DNA from: a virus
IMG/VR virus record: IMGVR_UViG_3300005265_000121
Span: 1-30,058 of that record
Strand: one strand, 5' to 3'
DNA length: 30,058 nucleotides
In this document: in pieces, positions 1 through 9,980 of the stretch
Layout: each line of letters begins with the position of its first letter
Numbering within the stretch: the first letter of the stretch is position 1
Notes under the pieces: generated by a model
What the model saw: only the letters and a program-made list of their open reading frames with translations
Databases searched by the model: none
What the model was told of the DNA's origin: nothing
Program-made: the position numbers and the translations under genes

Positions 1-2
1 CG

Positions 3-2801
3 CGGGCTGCTGATGCAAGTGGCACGATGAAATTGTCAGAATCGACAGATCAAATAATTGAACTGCGCAAGGCCGGTTATGACGCAGCAGAAGCTCTTGA
101 CATTATGCGCCAGAAATTTGAAATGCTTGATCAGGCAGCTGGCGACACGGCTAAACGTGGGATTGAAGATCTTAAAGGTAGCTTCCGTGAAATGATCAGG
201 CTTGTAGGCGAATCTGCCGGTCCTGCATTGAAAAAAACGGTTGATGTTATAAATGAATATATGCATCAACAGGCTGAAATTTCAAGGCTTACAGGTAAAA
301 GCCAAATCGGTGAGTCTGTTATAAGGGCAATGACACCCGCACCACTTGAAATTATCAACGATGCGAAGGTAATCGTTAAGTGGATATTTGAATCAGACGA
401 AGAAAAGGCCCGTCGTGAATACAAAAAATTCATAGAAGACAACATTAAGCATATCACTGCTCCATTGGATACTCCTATCGAGTACAAAATAGGAAAAGAA
501 ACTATAAAATATAAGCCGCAAAAAATAGATACTCATGAAATTGTCCGCATGGGCAACCGAACCGCAGCTGTTTTTGGCGAAGAATTTACAAAAGGCATCG
601 ACAAGGCCATCGTCGATGCGAATAAAATATTCGCCACCAAGCTTACCATGGCCAGGATGGTTAACAAAAGTCTTGGCGAAATTATGCATAAAGTCGAAAT
701 CTTGCAAAGTCAAGGGGTTATAAAACCCGAGCAAGTGCAAACGTTAAAAGATGCCTTGATGTTCGAACAAAAACGCAAAGCCATGGCTCCGTTGCTAAAA
801 GATTACCAGGATTTTTATTCCAAAGTCGGGATAATGACAAAAGAACAATATGAAGCCGAAGCCGAGCTTATCCGTGAAAACAAAAAATTACGTATTGGAC
901 GGCTCGGATTGGGCAAACCTGAGGCGATCTCGCTTTATAACGAGGAAATGTACCAGCTCGATCAAAAGCGGCTTAAATCGGTAATGAGGGCCTTTGAACG
1001 CTTTTATCAGATGACTGGTAAAATGGATGCTGAATATTTCAAGCAAAGGCTGATCAGAATCGAACACGAACGCCAGCAAAATGAAAAATTTTTCAGATCT
1101 CAAGGCGTCAAAAAGCCAAAACAAAAAGCCGATGAAATTGCAGCCGAACAAAAATGGCAGCTTGACCAGCAGGGCCTAAAAAAGACTGTGGAAGCCAATG
1201 CCATGGTCTATGATCGACTCGGCATAATGACCGATGAATATTACAACAACGAATTGAATAAAATCAAGCATTACAATGATCAGATGGCTGGCTATGTCGA
1301 TGAGGATATGCGTAAAAAATTGCGCAAACAAGCTGAATTTGCTCTAGAATTAAAAAAATTCTTTGCCGATCAGGTAAAAATTTCCCAAAGTGAATTGGCC
1401 ATTATGCAAAAAACATTTTCGCAAACTGGTATAATGGCGGAGCCGTTGCTAAGAGCTGAACGTGCCAAAATCGAACAGGAACAAATGCGCCTTGAACGGT
1501 TTGAATCCGGCAAGCGCAGTGCTCCGCTTGTCAAAAAGCAGGCTGAACTTGAGCTGTTCAAAAAGCAAAATAAATATCGTGTAAAACTTGATGAACAATA
1601 TTTTAAAGAATCCAAGACAATGACGGATTTTCTTTATAATTATCGTGTTGAAAAAATCCTTCAAGAAATCAATATCATAGAAACTCGTAATAAATTAATC
1701 CTGCAGGATATGGCAAAAAAAGGAGTGGCTCAGAATGAGCTGGCAAAACGTGCGGCTCAAATGGAGCAGGAAGTCGAAATCACAAAAACGCAAAGATTCA
1801 AAAAATTAAACGATGATAAAATTTTAAATACAGTTAAAGCCTGGCAGCAAATGTATTCGGTAACAAAAAAATACAGCAAAGCTCAAACAGATTACATGCT
1901 TGATCAGGTGGAATATAGACAAAAAGAAATTGAACGGCTTACAGGAGATACTGAAGGAGCTGCTGAATTTGCAAGAAGGGAAAGGACGAAAATTCAAGTC
2001 GATGTCCTGCTGCAAACCGAAGATGCTGCCAACGGAATCGAAGCACTGCGTAAAAAAACCACCCTTGAAACGACGACCATGGCTGAAAAAACGGCTGAGA
2101 ATATGCAGAAAATAATCACAGCCACCCAGGAAAGCCTGTCCGATGGGTTCTTTGATTTCATGCAGGCGGATTTTGAAACCATATGGGACTTGTTCGATGA
2201 AACCGGGAATCGTTTCGTAAAAATGATCGATCGAATGGTTGCGGATTACCTGTCGTCAAAACTCGCCCAGGGACTTTTCGGCAGCATGACGCAAGGCGGT
2301 ACCGGTGGTGGGTGGGCGGAAGGGCTTATCAAAACGATAATAGGCGGATTCAGTAGCATGGGAACAAGTACAGGGACAGGTGTGTCAAGTGGAAGTGTCG
2401 CCCATTATGATCCTTCCCGTGCGATGGCCGCAACCGGAGCTGTGATTACACAACCGACCATATTTAAAAAATTAGCATCTGGCGGTGTCATTACGGATCG
2501 TATGGATTTTTACGATAATGATACGCTCAAACTCGCTTCCGGTGGCGTAATCACATCGAATATGGTATCTCCGAGCGTCCAAATCGGAGAAGCCGGCCCT
2601 GAAGGTGTTTTGCCGTTGACTCGAATGCCGGATGGTAAGCTCGGTGTAGCCAGTACACAAAACAAAAATACCAATACGGTCAAAAATGATTTTTTCATTA
2701 CAGTTGAAGCCCCGGATGGAAAACTTCCGCCACAATCCATGAACCAACTGCAAACTCGTCTTGGCATGTCCGTGCAGCGAGCAATGAGGAGAAACGCATG
2801 A
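3..2801 (+). CDS. Tail tape measure protein, 5' end cut by window
   Basis: This is the C-terminal part of a phage tail length tape measure protein, which sets tail length and is ejected with the DNA. The frame is open to the window edge, so the Met at 27 is probably internal. Numbering from that Met, about 900 residues remain. Most of it is charged, Lys/Glu-rich helix expected to form coiled coil. Between about residues 265 and 540 a motif of an aromatic residue, Gly-Ile/Lys-Met-Thr/Asp and then Tyr/Phe recurs about every 65 residues. After residue 740 the sequence turns Gly/Ser-rich and ends with the motif GEAGPEGVLPLTR, which is typical of lambda-type tape measure C-termini. The stop overlaps the next start (ATGA), as expected in a tail operon. 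The length, composition and C-terminal motif make the call secure. Confidence 0.93.
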   Translation, partial: RAADASGTMKLSESTDQIIELRKAGYDAAEALDIMRQKFEMLDQAAGDTAKRGIEDLKGSFREMIRLVGESAGPALKKTVDVINEYMHQQAEISRLTGKSQIGESVIRAMTPAPLEIINDAKVIVKWIFESDEEKARREYKKFIEDNIKHITAPLDTPIEYKIGKETIKYKPQKIDTHEIVRMGNRTAAVFGEEFTKGIDKAIVDANKIFATKLTMARMVNKSLGEIMHKVEILQSQGVIKPEQVQTLKDALMFEQKRKAMAPLLKDYQDFYSKVGIMTKEQYEAEAELIRENKKLRIGRLGLGKPEAISLYNEEMYQLDQKRLKSVMRAFERFYQMTGKMDAEYFKQRLIRIEHERQQNEKFFRSQGVKKPKQKADEIAAEQKWQLDQQGLKKTVEANAMVYDRLGIMTDEYYNNELNKIKHYNDQMAGYVDEDMRKKLRKQAEFALELKKFFADQVKISQSELAIMQKTFSQTGIMAEPLLRAERAKIEQEQMRLERFESGKRSAPLVKKQAELELFKKQNKYRVKLDEQYFKESKTMTDFLYNYRVEKILQEINIIETRNKLILQDMAKKGVAQNELAKRAAQMEQEVEITKTQRFKKLNDDKILNTVKAWQQMYSVTKKYSKAQTDYMLDQVEYRQKEIERLTGDTEGAAEFARRERTKIQVDVLLQTEDAANGIEALRKKTTLETTTMAEKTAENMQKIITATQESLSDGFFDFMQADFETIWDLFDETGNRFVKMIDRMVADYLSSKLAQGLFGSMTQGGTGGGWAEGLIKTIIGGFSSMGTSTGTGVSSGSVAHYDPSRAMAATGAVITQPTIFKKLASGGVITDRMDFYDNDTLKLASGGVITSNMVSPSVQIGEAGPEGVLPLTRMPDGKLGVASTQNKNTNTVKNDFFITVEAPDGKLPPQSMNQLQTRLGMSVQRAMRRNA

Positions 2802-3442
2802 GCTTTTTAGAAACTCCAAGGTTTCCGGACAACATCGCTTATGGCTCTGCCGGGGGACCTGCCTATTCGACGCGTATTGTTGAATATGGTGCAGGCTATG
2901 AGCAACGGGATGTGATGTGGAGCTACGCCAGGCATGAGTACGATGTGGCTTATGGCATCAGAAAAATAGAAGATCTATACAGCCTTGTCGATTTTTTTCA
3001 TGCAGTGAAGGGTCGCGGGTATGGATTTCGGTATAAAGATTTTGCGGATTATAAAAGCTGCGCTGTAAATCAAACGTTATCTGATACCGACCAGACGATT
3101 GGTACTGGAGACGGCGCTGAAACAGACTTTCAGCTTATTAAAAAATACATAAAAGGTTCGATGACAACCACACGATACATCACCAAGCCGGTGTCCGGCA
3201 CGGTCGTTATCTCTATAGATGACGTAAGCCAACCAAGTGGTTGGACAGTTGACACGACAACCGGAATCGTAACCTTTGCATCAGCACCGGCATCCAGTGC
3301 TGTCGTAAAAGCTGGCTATGAATTCGACGTGCCAGTAAGGTTTAACGTCGACAAAATTTCAGTCGTATACTCAGATTATGAAGCTGGCGATCTTTCGGTG
3401 CCGGTCGTTGAATTAAAATATCATTCAGTCCCACAGCCATAG
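2798..3442 (+). CDS. DUF2460 / TIGR02217-type distal tail protein
   Basis: The protein has 214 residues, close to the usual length of the DUF2460 (TIGR02217) family. This family follows the tape measure gene in many proteobacterial siphophages and gene transfer agents, where it acts as a distal tail (Dit-like) component. The N-terminus (MSFLETPRFPDNIAYGSAGG) and the stretch RGRG-to-hubs near residues 65-80 (KGRGYGFRYKDFADYKS) are hallmark regions. The start overlaps the tape measure stop, and GAGGAG lies just upstream as ribosome binding site. The structural role comes from family knowledge. The recognition is from sequence memory, not a search. Confidence 0.9.
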   Translation: MSFLETPRFPDNIAYGSAGGPAYSTRIVEYGAGYEQRDVMWSYARHEYDVAYGIRKIEDLYSLVDFFHAVKGRGYGFRYKDFADYKSCAVNQTLSDTDQTIGTGDGAETDFQLIKKYIKGSMTTTRYITKPVSGTVVISIDDVSQPSGWTVDTTTGIVTFASAPASSAVVKAGYEFDVPVRFNVDKISVVYSDYEAGDLSVPVVELKYHSVPQP

Positions 3443-3451
3443 AGGTTTTAA

Positions 3452-4294
3452 ATGCCACGCAGTATTTCGACAAATCTTTTGACTCATTATGCTGGCGAAG
3501 TACGCACAATCGCCCGTTGCTGGAAAATTACCAGGACAGATAGCGTCGTGCTCGGGTTCACAGACCATGACCAGGATATTGTCTATGATGGGACGACATA
3601 TGAAGCCCTGTCGTCAGGTTCCATGACAAATATTGAAGCCAACGACAACCTGGCGGCAGACAATCTGAATTTTGAAATGGTGTTAAATTCGGAGAAAATC
3701 ACTAAAACCGATGTTATTGCAGGCAGATACGAAAAAGCAAAAATGTGGATTTTCGAGGTTAATTACGAATCTTTAGCCGACGGCCACGTAACGCTTGCCT
3801 ATGGTTATATCGGTGAGATCACGCTGCATGACACCTATATTAACGCCGAATTCAGAAGCCTCAGCCAGCTTTTGCAAAACAATATCGGCAGGGTTTATTT
3901 GCCGACTTGCGACGCGAAGTTTTGTGACAGCAGGTGCGGGCTTACCGAATCTTCGTATACCACACCAGCTACCGTAACGGCTATTACCGACAGGTCTGAA
4001 TTTTCAATAGCCGCGACCGCGGGCGGCAGCACGGATTATATAAATGGCCGTGTTGAATTCACATCCGGCGACAACGACGGCCTGTCAATGGAAATAAAGC
4101 AATGGACGTCAACGATTAAACTTGTCCTTCCGATGCCGTTTAATATAACTGTCGGCGATACATTCAACATGATAGAAGGATGCAAGAAAACAAAGGACGA
4201 ATGCAAGAATCGATTCAACAATCTGGTCAACTTCAGGGGATTCCCGGACGTGCCGGGTGTGGACAAGATGCTCCAGTATCCGTCGCTGCATTGA
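3452..4294 (+). CDS. DUF2163 / phage_BR0599 tail hub protein
   Basis: This 280-residue protein matches the two-part DUF2163 plus phage_BR0599 architecture (TIGR02218). The N-terminal part has the typical FTDHDQDI stretch near residue 37. The C-terminal half carries Cys153, Cys158, Cys162, Cys244 and Cys251 and the family signature RFNNLVNFRGFP. Proteins of this type form the tail hub in gene transfer agents, and lambda gpL, a related hub protein, binds a 4Fe-4S cluster through four cysteines. The cysteines here suggest the same, but that is inference. The gene sits 9 bases after the DUF2460 gene and its TGA overlaps the TTG proposed for the next gene. Confidence 0.9.
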   Translation: MPRSISTNLLTHYAGEVRTIARCWKITRTDSVVLGFTDHDQDIVYDGTTYEALSSGSMTNIEANDNLAADNLNFEMVLNSEKITKTDVIAGRYEKAKMWIFEVNYESLADGHVTLAYGYIGEITLHDTYINAEFRSLSQLLQNNIGRVYLPTCDAKFCDSRCGLTESSYTTPATVTAITDRSEFSIAATAGGSTDYINGRVEFTSGDNDGLSMEIKQWTSTIKLVLPMPFNITVGDTFNMIEGCKKTKDECKNRFNNLVNFRGFPDVPGVDKMLQYPSLH

Positions 4295-4752
4295 TAAATA
4301 CAACTCAGCGCAAGATTATCGATGAAGCTAGAAGATGGATCGGAGTTCCATTCCATCACCAGGGACGCTCAATGGCTGGCTGCGACTGCGCTGGCGTTGT
4401 TGTGGCTTGCGCCAAAAAACTCGACATGAAATTCGTCGATTTAAAAGGCTATGGCAGGCTGCCGAACAGCCATAAACTCGAACATCTTTTCAAATCCCAA
4501 ATGATTCAAATTGCGCTTAACAAAATCCAGCCTGCTGACGCGGTATTAATTGCCTGGCGCAATGACCCGCACCATGTCGGCATCATATCAAATTTACCTG
4601 ATGGACGGCTTGGTATCATCCACAGCTACCAGAAGGTCGGGCGCGTGGTTGAGCACGGGCTTGACCAGAAATGGCGCGATCGTATCGTACTGGCGTTTCG
4701 TTTTCCTCAAACAATTCCGATTGAACATTTCAAAACCAAGGACATCGCGTAA
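4291..4752 (+). CDS. NlpC/P60 tail-tip peptidase
   Basis: This is an NlpC/P60 cysteine peptidase that probably cuts peptidoglycan stem peptides during DNA entry. Numbered from the TTG at 4291, the motif GCDCAGVVV places the catalytic Cys at residue 33, PHHVGII gives the His at 94/95, and a third polar residue is likely His111. An ATG start at 4180 is possible, but it would add 37 residues that overlap the DUF2163 gene by 115 bases and do not look like this family. Known members begin just before the EARRWIG segment. I therefore chose TTG at 4291, which makes a TTGA junction with the upstream stop. No clear Shine-Dalgarno precedes it, so translational coupling is likely. The stop shares a base with the next ATG (TAATG). 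Confidence 0.88.
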   Translation: MINTTQRKIIDEARRWIGVPFHHQGRSMAGCDCAGVVVACAKKLDMKFVDLKGYGRLPNSHKLEHLFKSQMIQIALNKIQPADAVLIAWRNDPHHVGIISNLPDGRLGIIHSYQKVGRVVEHGLDQKWRDRIVLAFRFPQTIPIEHFKTKDIA

Positions 4753-7700
4753 TGGCAACGCTCGGCACTGCATCGGCCGGTGCGGTTGCCGGTGCTGCGA
4801 TTACATACAATTCCCCCACCTATTCGATCGGCACGGCTGTCGGCTGGGCCATCGGCTCCTATGTCGGGTCTTTAATATTTAAAGACAATGAAAAAAGCAA
4901 AGAAGGCCCGCGCCTTGATGATTTGAGCGTGCAAATGTCCACCTATGGCCTTCCGATTCCGAAAATATTCGGTTCAGGCAGGGTGGCCGGCAATGTTATC
5001 TGGTCGACAAATATTAAAGAAACGAAGCATAAAAAAGAATACGGCAACGATGGCAAGGGTGGATATTCAGGCAGCGCCTACACTACTTATACGTATTCCG
5101 TATCATTGGCGGTGGCTGTTTGTGAAGGCGAGATAGCAGGACTTGGCCGTATATGGATGGATGACATCATATACCTCGATCTTCGCAAAAATGTTTGGGA
5201 TGATGAAGATCCGAATAACACGTACATAAACCTGGCAATTACAGATGAACGCATCGAAAGTATTACTGTATATACAGGTTCGGAAACGCAAACTGCAGAT
5301 CCGGTCATTGAATCTCATCTCGGAACAGGTGAAGTCCCGGCCTATAGGGGCACGGCATATATCGTATTTGAAGATCTGCAGCTCGGGCAATTCGGGAACC
5401 GAATTCCAAATATAAATTTTGAAATATTCGTGCTCGGAACAACCAGTGAAGAAAATTTTTTTATGCCGCTGGCAGCAAAATCAATGAATTCACTCACAGT
5501 AGATATTTACGATAATCTCATAACTTATAATCGCGAACAAAATTCAGATCCGGGTACATTTACAGTATATGACAGGTTAAGCAATCGCAAAATAAAAGAA
5601 TTTGGAGTCCCGACATGTCCATTCGCATGGGTTGATCAATATGGGAAAACAAAAAATGTGTCGATATATTTTGGCAGTATGATTGGAGAAAACCAAACAA
5701 CAAATGAGTACGATCTTATAGGTATGGAAGTTCTCGAAGATCGATACAACCCACGCCGAGACAACCACCTTGTTACGATTTGGCTTGGAGCAGCACTTGA
5801 TATCAACCCAAATTATCCTGGGCGTTGTTTCATTATTCATCATGTTGGAATATCTCAGGAAGTAGATTATGGGATAAGAAGTGCATACTTCGGACAATAC
5901 TCCGATGGCTATGCAACATTGGTTGATGAAGAAATAATCTTTGCGAAATCATATTATGAAGATCGTCTAATACACATTCGCGAAAATGGCAGTTGGATAA
6001 AAACAGTTCAATTGCAAGGTCCGTCTGGCGTAAGCTGCACATCGCATTTTTCAAATTTGGCCCTTGATTTTGTACGTCCTGTCATCCATCCAGAAACAAA
6101 AAATATGTGGCTTACAAATACGCCATGTGTGCAATATGTAAGATATATTGAGTATGAAAATGTTTCATCAAAAGTACTCGATTATAAAGAATCAGATCAT
6201 ACAGCAGGAAAAGCTCCGGATTATGGAATAGCATATAGTCGCTATCGCCAAAAATGGGTTGGCTGGTACTCTGACAACGGCGGGCGAATAGGGTTGCTCG
6301 ATAAAAATGAATTTACGTTAAACAAAATAACCTATACAAAATATGATGAAACGTACTGGCCGGCGCTTGATACGGTAGTAAAATATCTGTGCAATGAATC
6401 TGGTATTGCAAATGAATATATAGATGCGACAGATCTTGAAAATATTAAGTTTGCAGGATATATCAAAGCCAATACAATGGCTGCGAAACAAGCGATAGAG
6501 CCGCTTCAAATGGCATACTTGTTTGATATTGTAGAGGTTGATAAAAAAATAAAATTTGTTTTAAGAGATAATGCGTCATCAAAAACAATATCATCTAATG
6601 ATTTGATGGCATCAAAGGAAGACAAAAACGTAGATGCCCAAAAAATTACGGTTGCCAATAAATCAGAGCTTCCATCTTGCGTAAAAATAAGGTTCATGCA
6701 TCCCGGCAGGAACTATGAAATCGGAACGCAATCGTATTCAATGGAGCACTTTGATTATACGAATGAATTTGTAATGGAAATTCCAATCGTAATGTATAAT
6801 TCAGAAGCAATAAAAATGGCTCAAAATATATTGGTGTCAGCCCATGGCAATAATAAGCGAAACATTTTTTCATTAACGAATAAACACATAGATATAATTC
6901 CGACAGATGTTGTAACTATCGACAGTGTTGATTTCAGAATAACCGAATCAAATATCTCGGCAAATTTAATAGAATTCAACAGCGCATCTCAACTGCAATT
7001 TTCATCAACAGCCACGACTTCTGAAAATAATTTTTCGCCTGAACTGCCAAAAACAACTGAACAGACATTTGGGTTTCTGCTCGATATTCCAATTTTAAAT
7101 CAAGCAAATAATACGGCAGGCATGTATGTGGTCGCAACCGGAATAAGTGATGCCTGGACCGGGGCTGTGCTTTTTAAATCATCTGATCTTGAAACTACAT
7201 GGGAGCAGTATCAAACGATCGATGAGCCGTGCGTAATCGGATATGTAGAAGAAAAGATGTCTGACCACACAACGGCTGTCTTCGATTCTGAAAACGAACT
7301 TACAGTATGGCTTAACTACGGCAGCCTGTCTTCTTCAACAAAACAAAACGTGCTAAATGGGGCAAATGCGGCTTTAATTGGCGAGCATGGTCGCTGGGAG
7401 GTAATTCAGTTTGTCAACGCAACCTTAAATGCCAATGGCTCTTATACGATAGATACACTGCTGCGTGGAAGACTCGGCACTGAAATGAATACCGGCAATC
7501 ATAAAAACGGTGATCATTTTATACTCCTGGATGAAAATTCAATCGCCAATATACAATCCCAGGCAAACGAGATCGGAATCGAATACGCCTATAAATTTGT
7601 AAGTTTTGGCGGTTTTATCGATTCGTTCGCAACGACCTATTTTACTAATACGAATATAAGAATGAAGCCACTGGCTGTCTGCCATGAACGCGCAATTCCA

Positions 7701-8498
7701 GACGGTAATGGAACGATAGATTTTTCATGGCATAAAAGAGATCGAATCTATTATGAAAATGAATGGCAGGATTACGGTCCGTCGAATTTAAGCATAGACT
7801 ACCCACAGCAATTTAAAGTCGACGTGTATTCCGCTGACAAAACTGAAGTGCTTAAAACTTATGAACAGTCAAGCAATTCATTTTCATATACGGCAACAAT
7901 GATCCGTGCTGATTTTAACGGGTCGTTAATATATAATATGAAATTCGACATATCGGAAGCAAACAGCTATTTTACGAATAGCTATATCAAAACACTTGAT
8001 AACGTAATCAATTGGATGCCAGCGAGTCAATCGACATGTTCTGTATATAGCTCAGATGTTACGAGTGTCAACAATACATTCGGAAGATTAAGCGGTAATT
8101 CGCTTAACAATTTGTCTTATTTTTCATCATCAGAAATATACAAGGCGTTCGATAACAACACTGGCACGTATTATTATGGCTTAACAAGAAGATATACTGG
8201 AAAATATTATAATGGAATTCAAATAGACTTTGACGATTTAAAATGTATCAGAAAAATATCATTAAAAATAAATTATTCAATATATGGTGTAATTGTCCAG
8301 GCAAGCTGCGATAATGATTTTTCAGGAAATCAGCTAACCCTATATACAATGGGAGAAGACTGGAATTCTTCTGGAACTAAAACAATAACTTTTGACAATT
8401 ATTATGGCTTTTTAAACTATCGCATGATATTCTTAACATCACCGTATGAATACCACTATTATCTTTACGAAGTGTGGATGAATGAATGCAATGATTAG
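4752..8498 (+). CDS. Tail-tip / host-recognition protein with C-terminal discoidin-like domain (copy 1)
   Basis: A 1248-residue tail-tip protein of the gpJ / GTA 'megatron' class, located where that gene belongs, right after NlpC/P60. The first 60 residues are Gly/Ala-rich and hydrophobic, with GTAVGWAIGSYVGSL. Then comes the conserved EGPRLDDLSVQMSTYGLPIP region. Residues about 235-570 look like a divergent beta-rich insertion. The segment from about 576 (AIEPLQMAYLFDI) matches the Phage-tail_3 region, and LLRGRLGTE near 905 is a family hallmark. The last 150 residues resemble an F5/8 type C (discoidin) sugar-binding domain, with AFDNNTGTYYYG near 1132 and IQIDF followed by IRKISL. It has a close paralogue directly downstream. 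Binding to a cell-surface glycan is inferred. Confidence 0.88.
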   Translation: MATLGTASAGAVAGAAITYNSPTYSIGTAVGWAIGSYVGSLIFKDNEKSKEGPRLDDLSVQMSTYGLPIPKIFGSGRVAGNVIWSTNIKETKHKKEYGNDGKGGYSGSAYTTYTYSVSLAVAVCEGEIAGLGRIWMDDIIYLDLRKNVWDDEDPNNTYINLAITDERIESITVYTGSETQTADPVIESHLGTGEVPAYRGTAYIVFEDLQLGQFGNRIPNINFEIFVLGTTSEENFFMPLAAKSMNSLTVDIYDNLITYNREQNSDPGTFTVYDRLSNRKIKEFGVPTCPFAWVDQYGKTKNVSIYFGSMIGENQTTNEYDLIGMEVLEDRYNPRRDNHLVTIWLGAALDINPNYPGRCFIIHHVGISQEVDYGIRSAYFGQYSDGYATLVDEEIIFAKSYYEDRLIHIRENGSWIKTVQLQGPSGVSCTSHFSNLALDFVRPVIHPETKNMWLTNTPCVQYVRYIEYENVSSKVLDYKESDHTAGKAPDYGIAYSRYRQKWVGWYSDNGGRIGLLDKNEFTLNKITYTKYDETYWPALDTVVKYLCNESGIANEYIDATDLENIKFAGYIKANTMAAKQAIEPLQMAYLFDIVEVDKKIKFVLRDNASSKTISSNDLMASKEDKNVDAQKITVANKSELPSCVKIRFMHPGRNYEIGTQSYSMEHFDYTNEFVMEIPIVMYNSEAIKMAQNILVSAHGNNKRNIFSLTNKHIDIIPTDVVTIDSVDFRITESNISANLIEFNSASQLQFSSTATTSENNFSPELPKTTEQTFGFLLDIPILNQANNTAGMYVVATGISDAWTGAVLFKSSDLETTWEQYQTIDEPCVIGYVEEKMSDHTTAVFDSENELTVWLNYGSLSSSTKQNVLNGANAALIGEHGRWEVIQFVNATLNANGSYTIDTLLRGRLGTEMNTGNHKNGDHFILLDENSIANIQSQANEIGIEYAYKFVSFGGFIDSFATTYFTNTNIRMKPLAVCHERAIPDGNGTIDFSWHKRDRIYYENEWQDYGPSNLSIDYPQQFKVDVYSADKTEVLKTYEQSSNSFSYTATMIRADFNGSLIYNMKFDISEANSYFTNSYIKTLDNVINWMPASQSTCSVYSSDVTSVNNTFGRLSGNSLNNLSYFSSSEIYKAFDNNTGTYYYGLTRRYTGKYYNGIQIDFDDLKCIRKISLKINYSIYGVIVQASCDNDFSGNQLTLYTMGEDWNSSGTKTITFDNYYGFLNYRMIFLTSPYEYHYYLYEVWMNECND

Positions 8499-8515
8499 AT
8501 ACGGAGTATAAAAAA

Positions 8516-9949
8516 ATGGCTGTCTTGGCATTTGCCGGTGCTGGTTATTTAATAGGCGCTGGTCTTACATATGGAACCGCATACATGGCAATCGGGTCTG
8601 CTATCGGATGGGCTGTTGGATCTTATGTCGGCAGCATGCTTTTTGCCACTAAAGAAAAGCATGAAGGCCCAAGAATGGAAGATTTGAAAGTTCAGACATC
8701 AACGTATGGCGCTCCGATACCTGAAGTATTTGGCGCTTTCCGAGTTTCTGGAAATCTTATTTGGGCGACAGAATTAAAGGAAAAAAGGCACAATAAAAGT
8801 AGCCGCGATGGAAAAGGTGGCGGAGGCGAAACAGAATACACTACTTATACGTATTCAGTTTCGTTCGCAGTAGGGCTGTGTGAAGGCGAAATTTTAGGTA
8901 TAGGACGAATCTGGCTCGATACAAAACTTTATATCGACAATCGTTCAGATGTCTGGAAATCAGCATCAACATCTGACCTCTCAATGAAAAATCTGCAGAT
9001 AACAATAACAAATAGAAAAGTATATACAGTATACCCTGGCAGTGAAACGCAGACAGCCGATCCAACAATGGAAGCAGAACTCGGAGTTGGTGAAGTGCCT
9101 GCATATAGGGGGCTGTGTTATATAGTATTTGATGATTTGGAATTAAAAAAATATGGGAATCGTATCCCCAATGTAAGCGTCGAAGTATTTGCACATGGAA
9201 GCAATCTTAACGAAAAATTTGAAACTTCAGTATCGACATCAAATATTTCAGGAATAAACATTACCGACACTGGAGATATGGTTTTATGCAATACGTCTAC
9301 AAAAAAATTTATAAGATATGATAAAATAACAGGAGCTGAAACCCTTTCATTCGATTACCCGATTTATAATGATGAGGATTATGCAGGCTCGGATCACTCG
9401 CTTGGCGGGTGGACAATCTATAATGGCAATTTAATAACAATCTGGAACACAAATAACTCATCAAAACCAATCGAAGTTTTATATCATACGGGGATAAGCA
9501 GCGCGGTAACATCTTCAAAAAATATACAGGAAAAATACACTCCATGGCAATCATCGCCAACGTCGATAAATATAACCGCGATAACAGTTTACGATGCCGA
9601 GTTAATCGTTGCCGAATCATCGCGAGATGAAATTGTAAAATTCACATCATTTGACACGCTCGAATACGCCTACGGGTTTACGCCTACATTCCCAACAGGT
9701 TCGACAAATCTTGCGCCGAATAGCATCGACATAAATCCAAGTACAGAAAATATGTGGCTCGATTATGCTGGCGATAAGATTTGCGAATATTCTGGAATTT
9801 CATCATCGCTTTTGACAACCGAATCAAGCTGGGGAAGTTATTCGTCAATCGGCGGATTCGGTTACTATGACAACGAATGGCTTGTTGCTTTCAAGTCGAA
9901 TGACATCGTAAAAATGTATTCATCAGACAAATACATCTCTTGTAAATGA
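8516..9949 (+). CDS. Tail-tip protein copy 2, N-terminal fragment
   Basis: This 477-residue frame repeats the N-terminal third of the preceding tail-tip protein, with the same Gly/Ala-rich opening, EGPRMEDLKVQTSTYGAPIPE, the TTYTYSVSFAVGLCEGEI block and YPGSETQTADP. It starts with ATG after a clear ACGGAG ribosome binding site. Similarity is high over about the first 230 residues, while the central insertion is quite different from copy 1. The frame ends early at 9949. The continuation of the same protein is found in the +1 frame, where NDLYLIGYARTN aligns with TDLENIKFAGYIKANT of copy 1. About 35-40 residues that copy 1 has before this point appear to be missing. It is therefore either a broken gene, a sequencing error, or a split or recoded protein. 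Confidence 0.82.
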   Translation: MAVLAFAGAGYLIGAGLTYGTAYMAIGSAIGWAVGSYVGSMLFATKEKHEGPRMEDLKVQTSTYGAPIPEVFGAFRVSGNLIWATELKEKRHNKSSRDGKGGGGETEYTTYTYSVSFAVGLCEGEILGIGRIWLDTKLYIDNRSDVWKSASTSDLSMKNLQITITNRKVYTVYPGSETQTADPTMEAELGVGEVPAYRGLCYIVFDDLELKKYGNRIPNVSVEVFAHGSNLNEKFETSVSTSNISGINITDTGDMVLCNTSTKKFIRYDKITGAETLSFDYPIYNDEDYAGSDHSLGGWTIYNGNLITIWNTNNSSKPIEVLYHTGISSAVTSSKNIQEKYTPWQSSPTSINITAITVYDAELIVAESSRDEIVKFTSFDTLEYAYGFTPTFPTGSTNLAPNSIDINPSTENMWLDYAGDKICEYSGISSSLLTTESSWGSYSSIGGFGYYDNEWLVAFKSNDIVKMYSSDKYISCK

Positions 9950-9980
9950 TTTATATTTAATAGGATATGCAAGAACAAAT

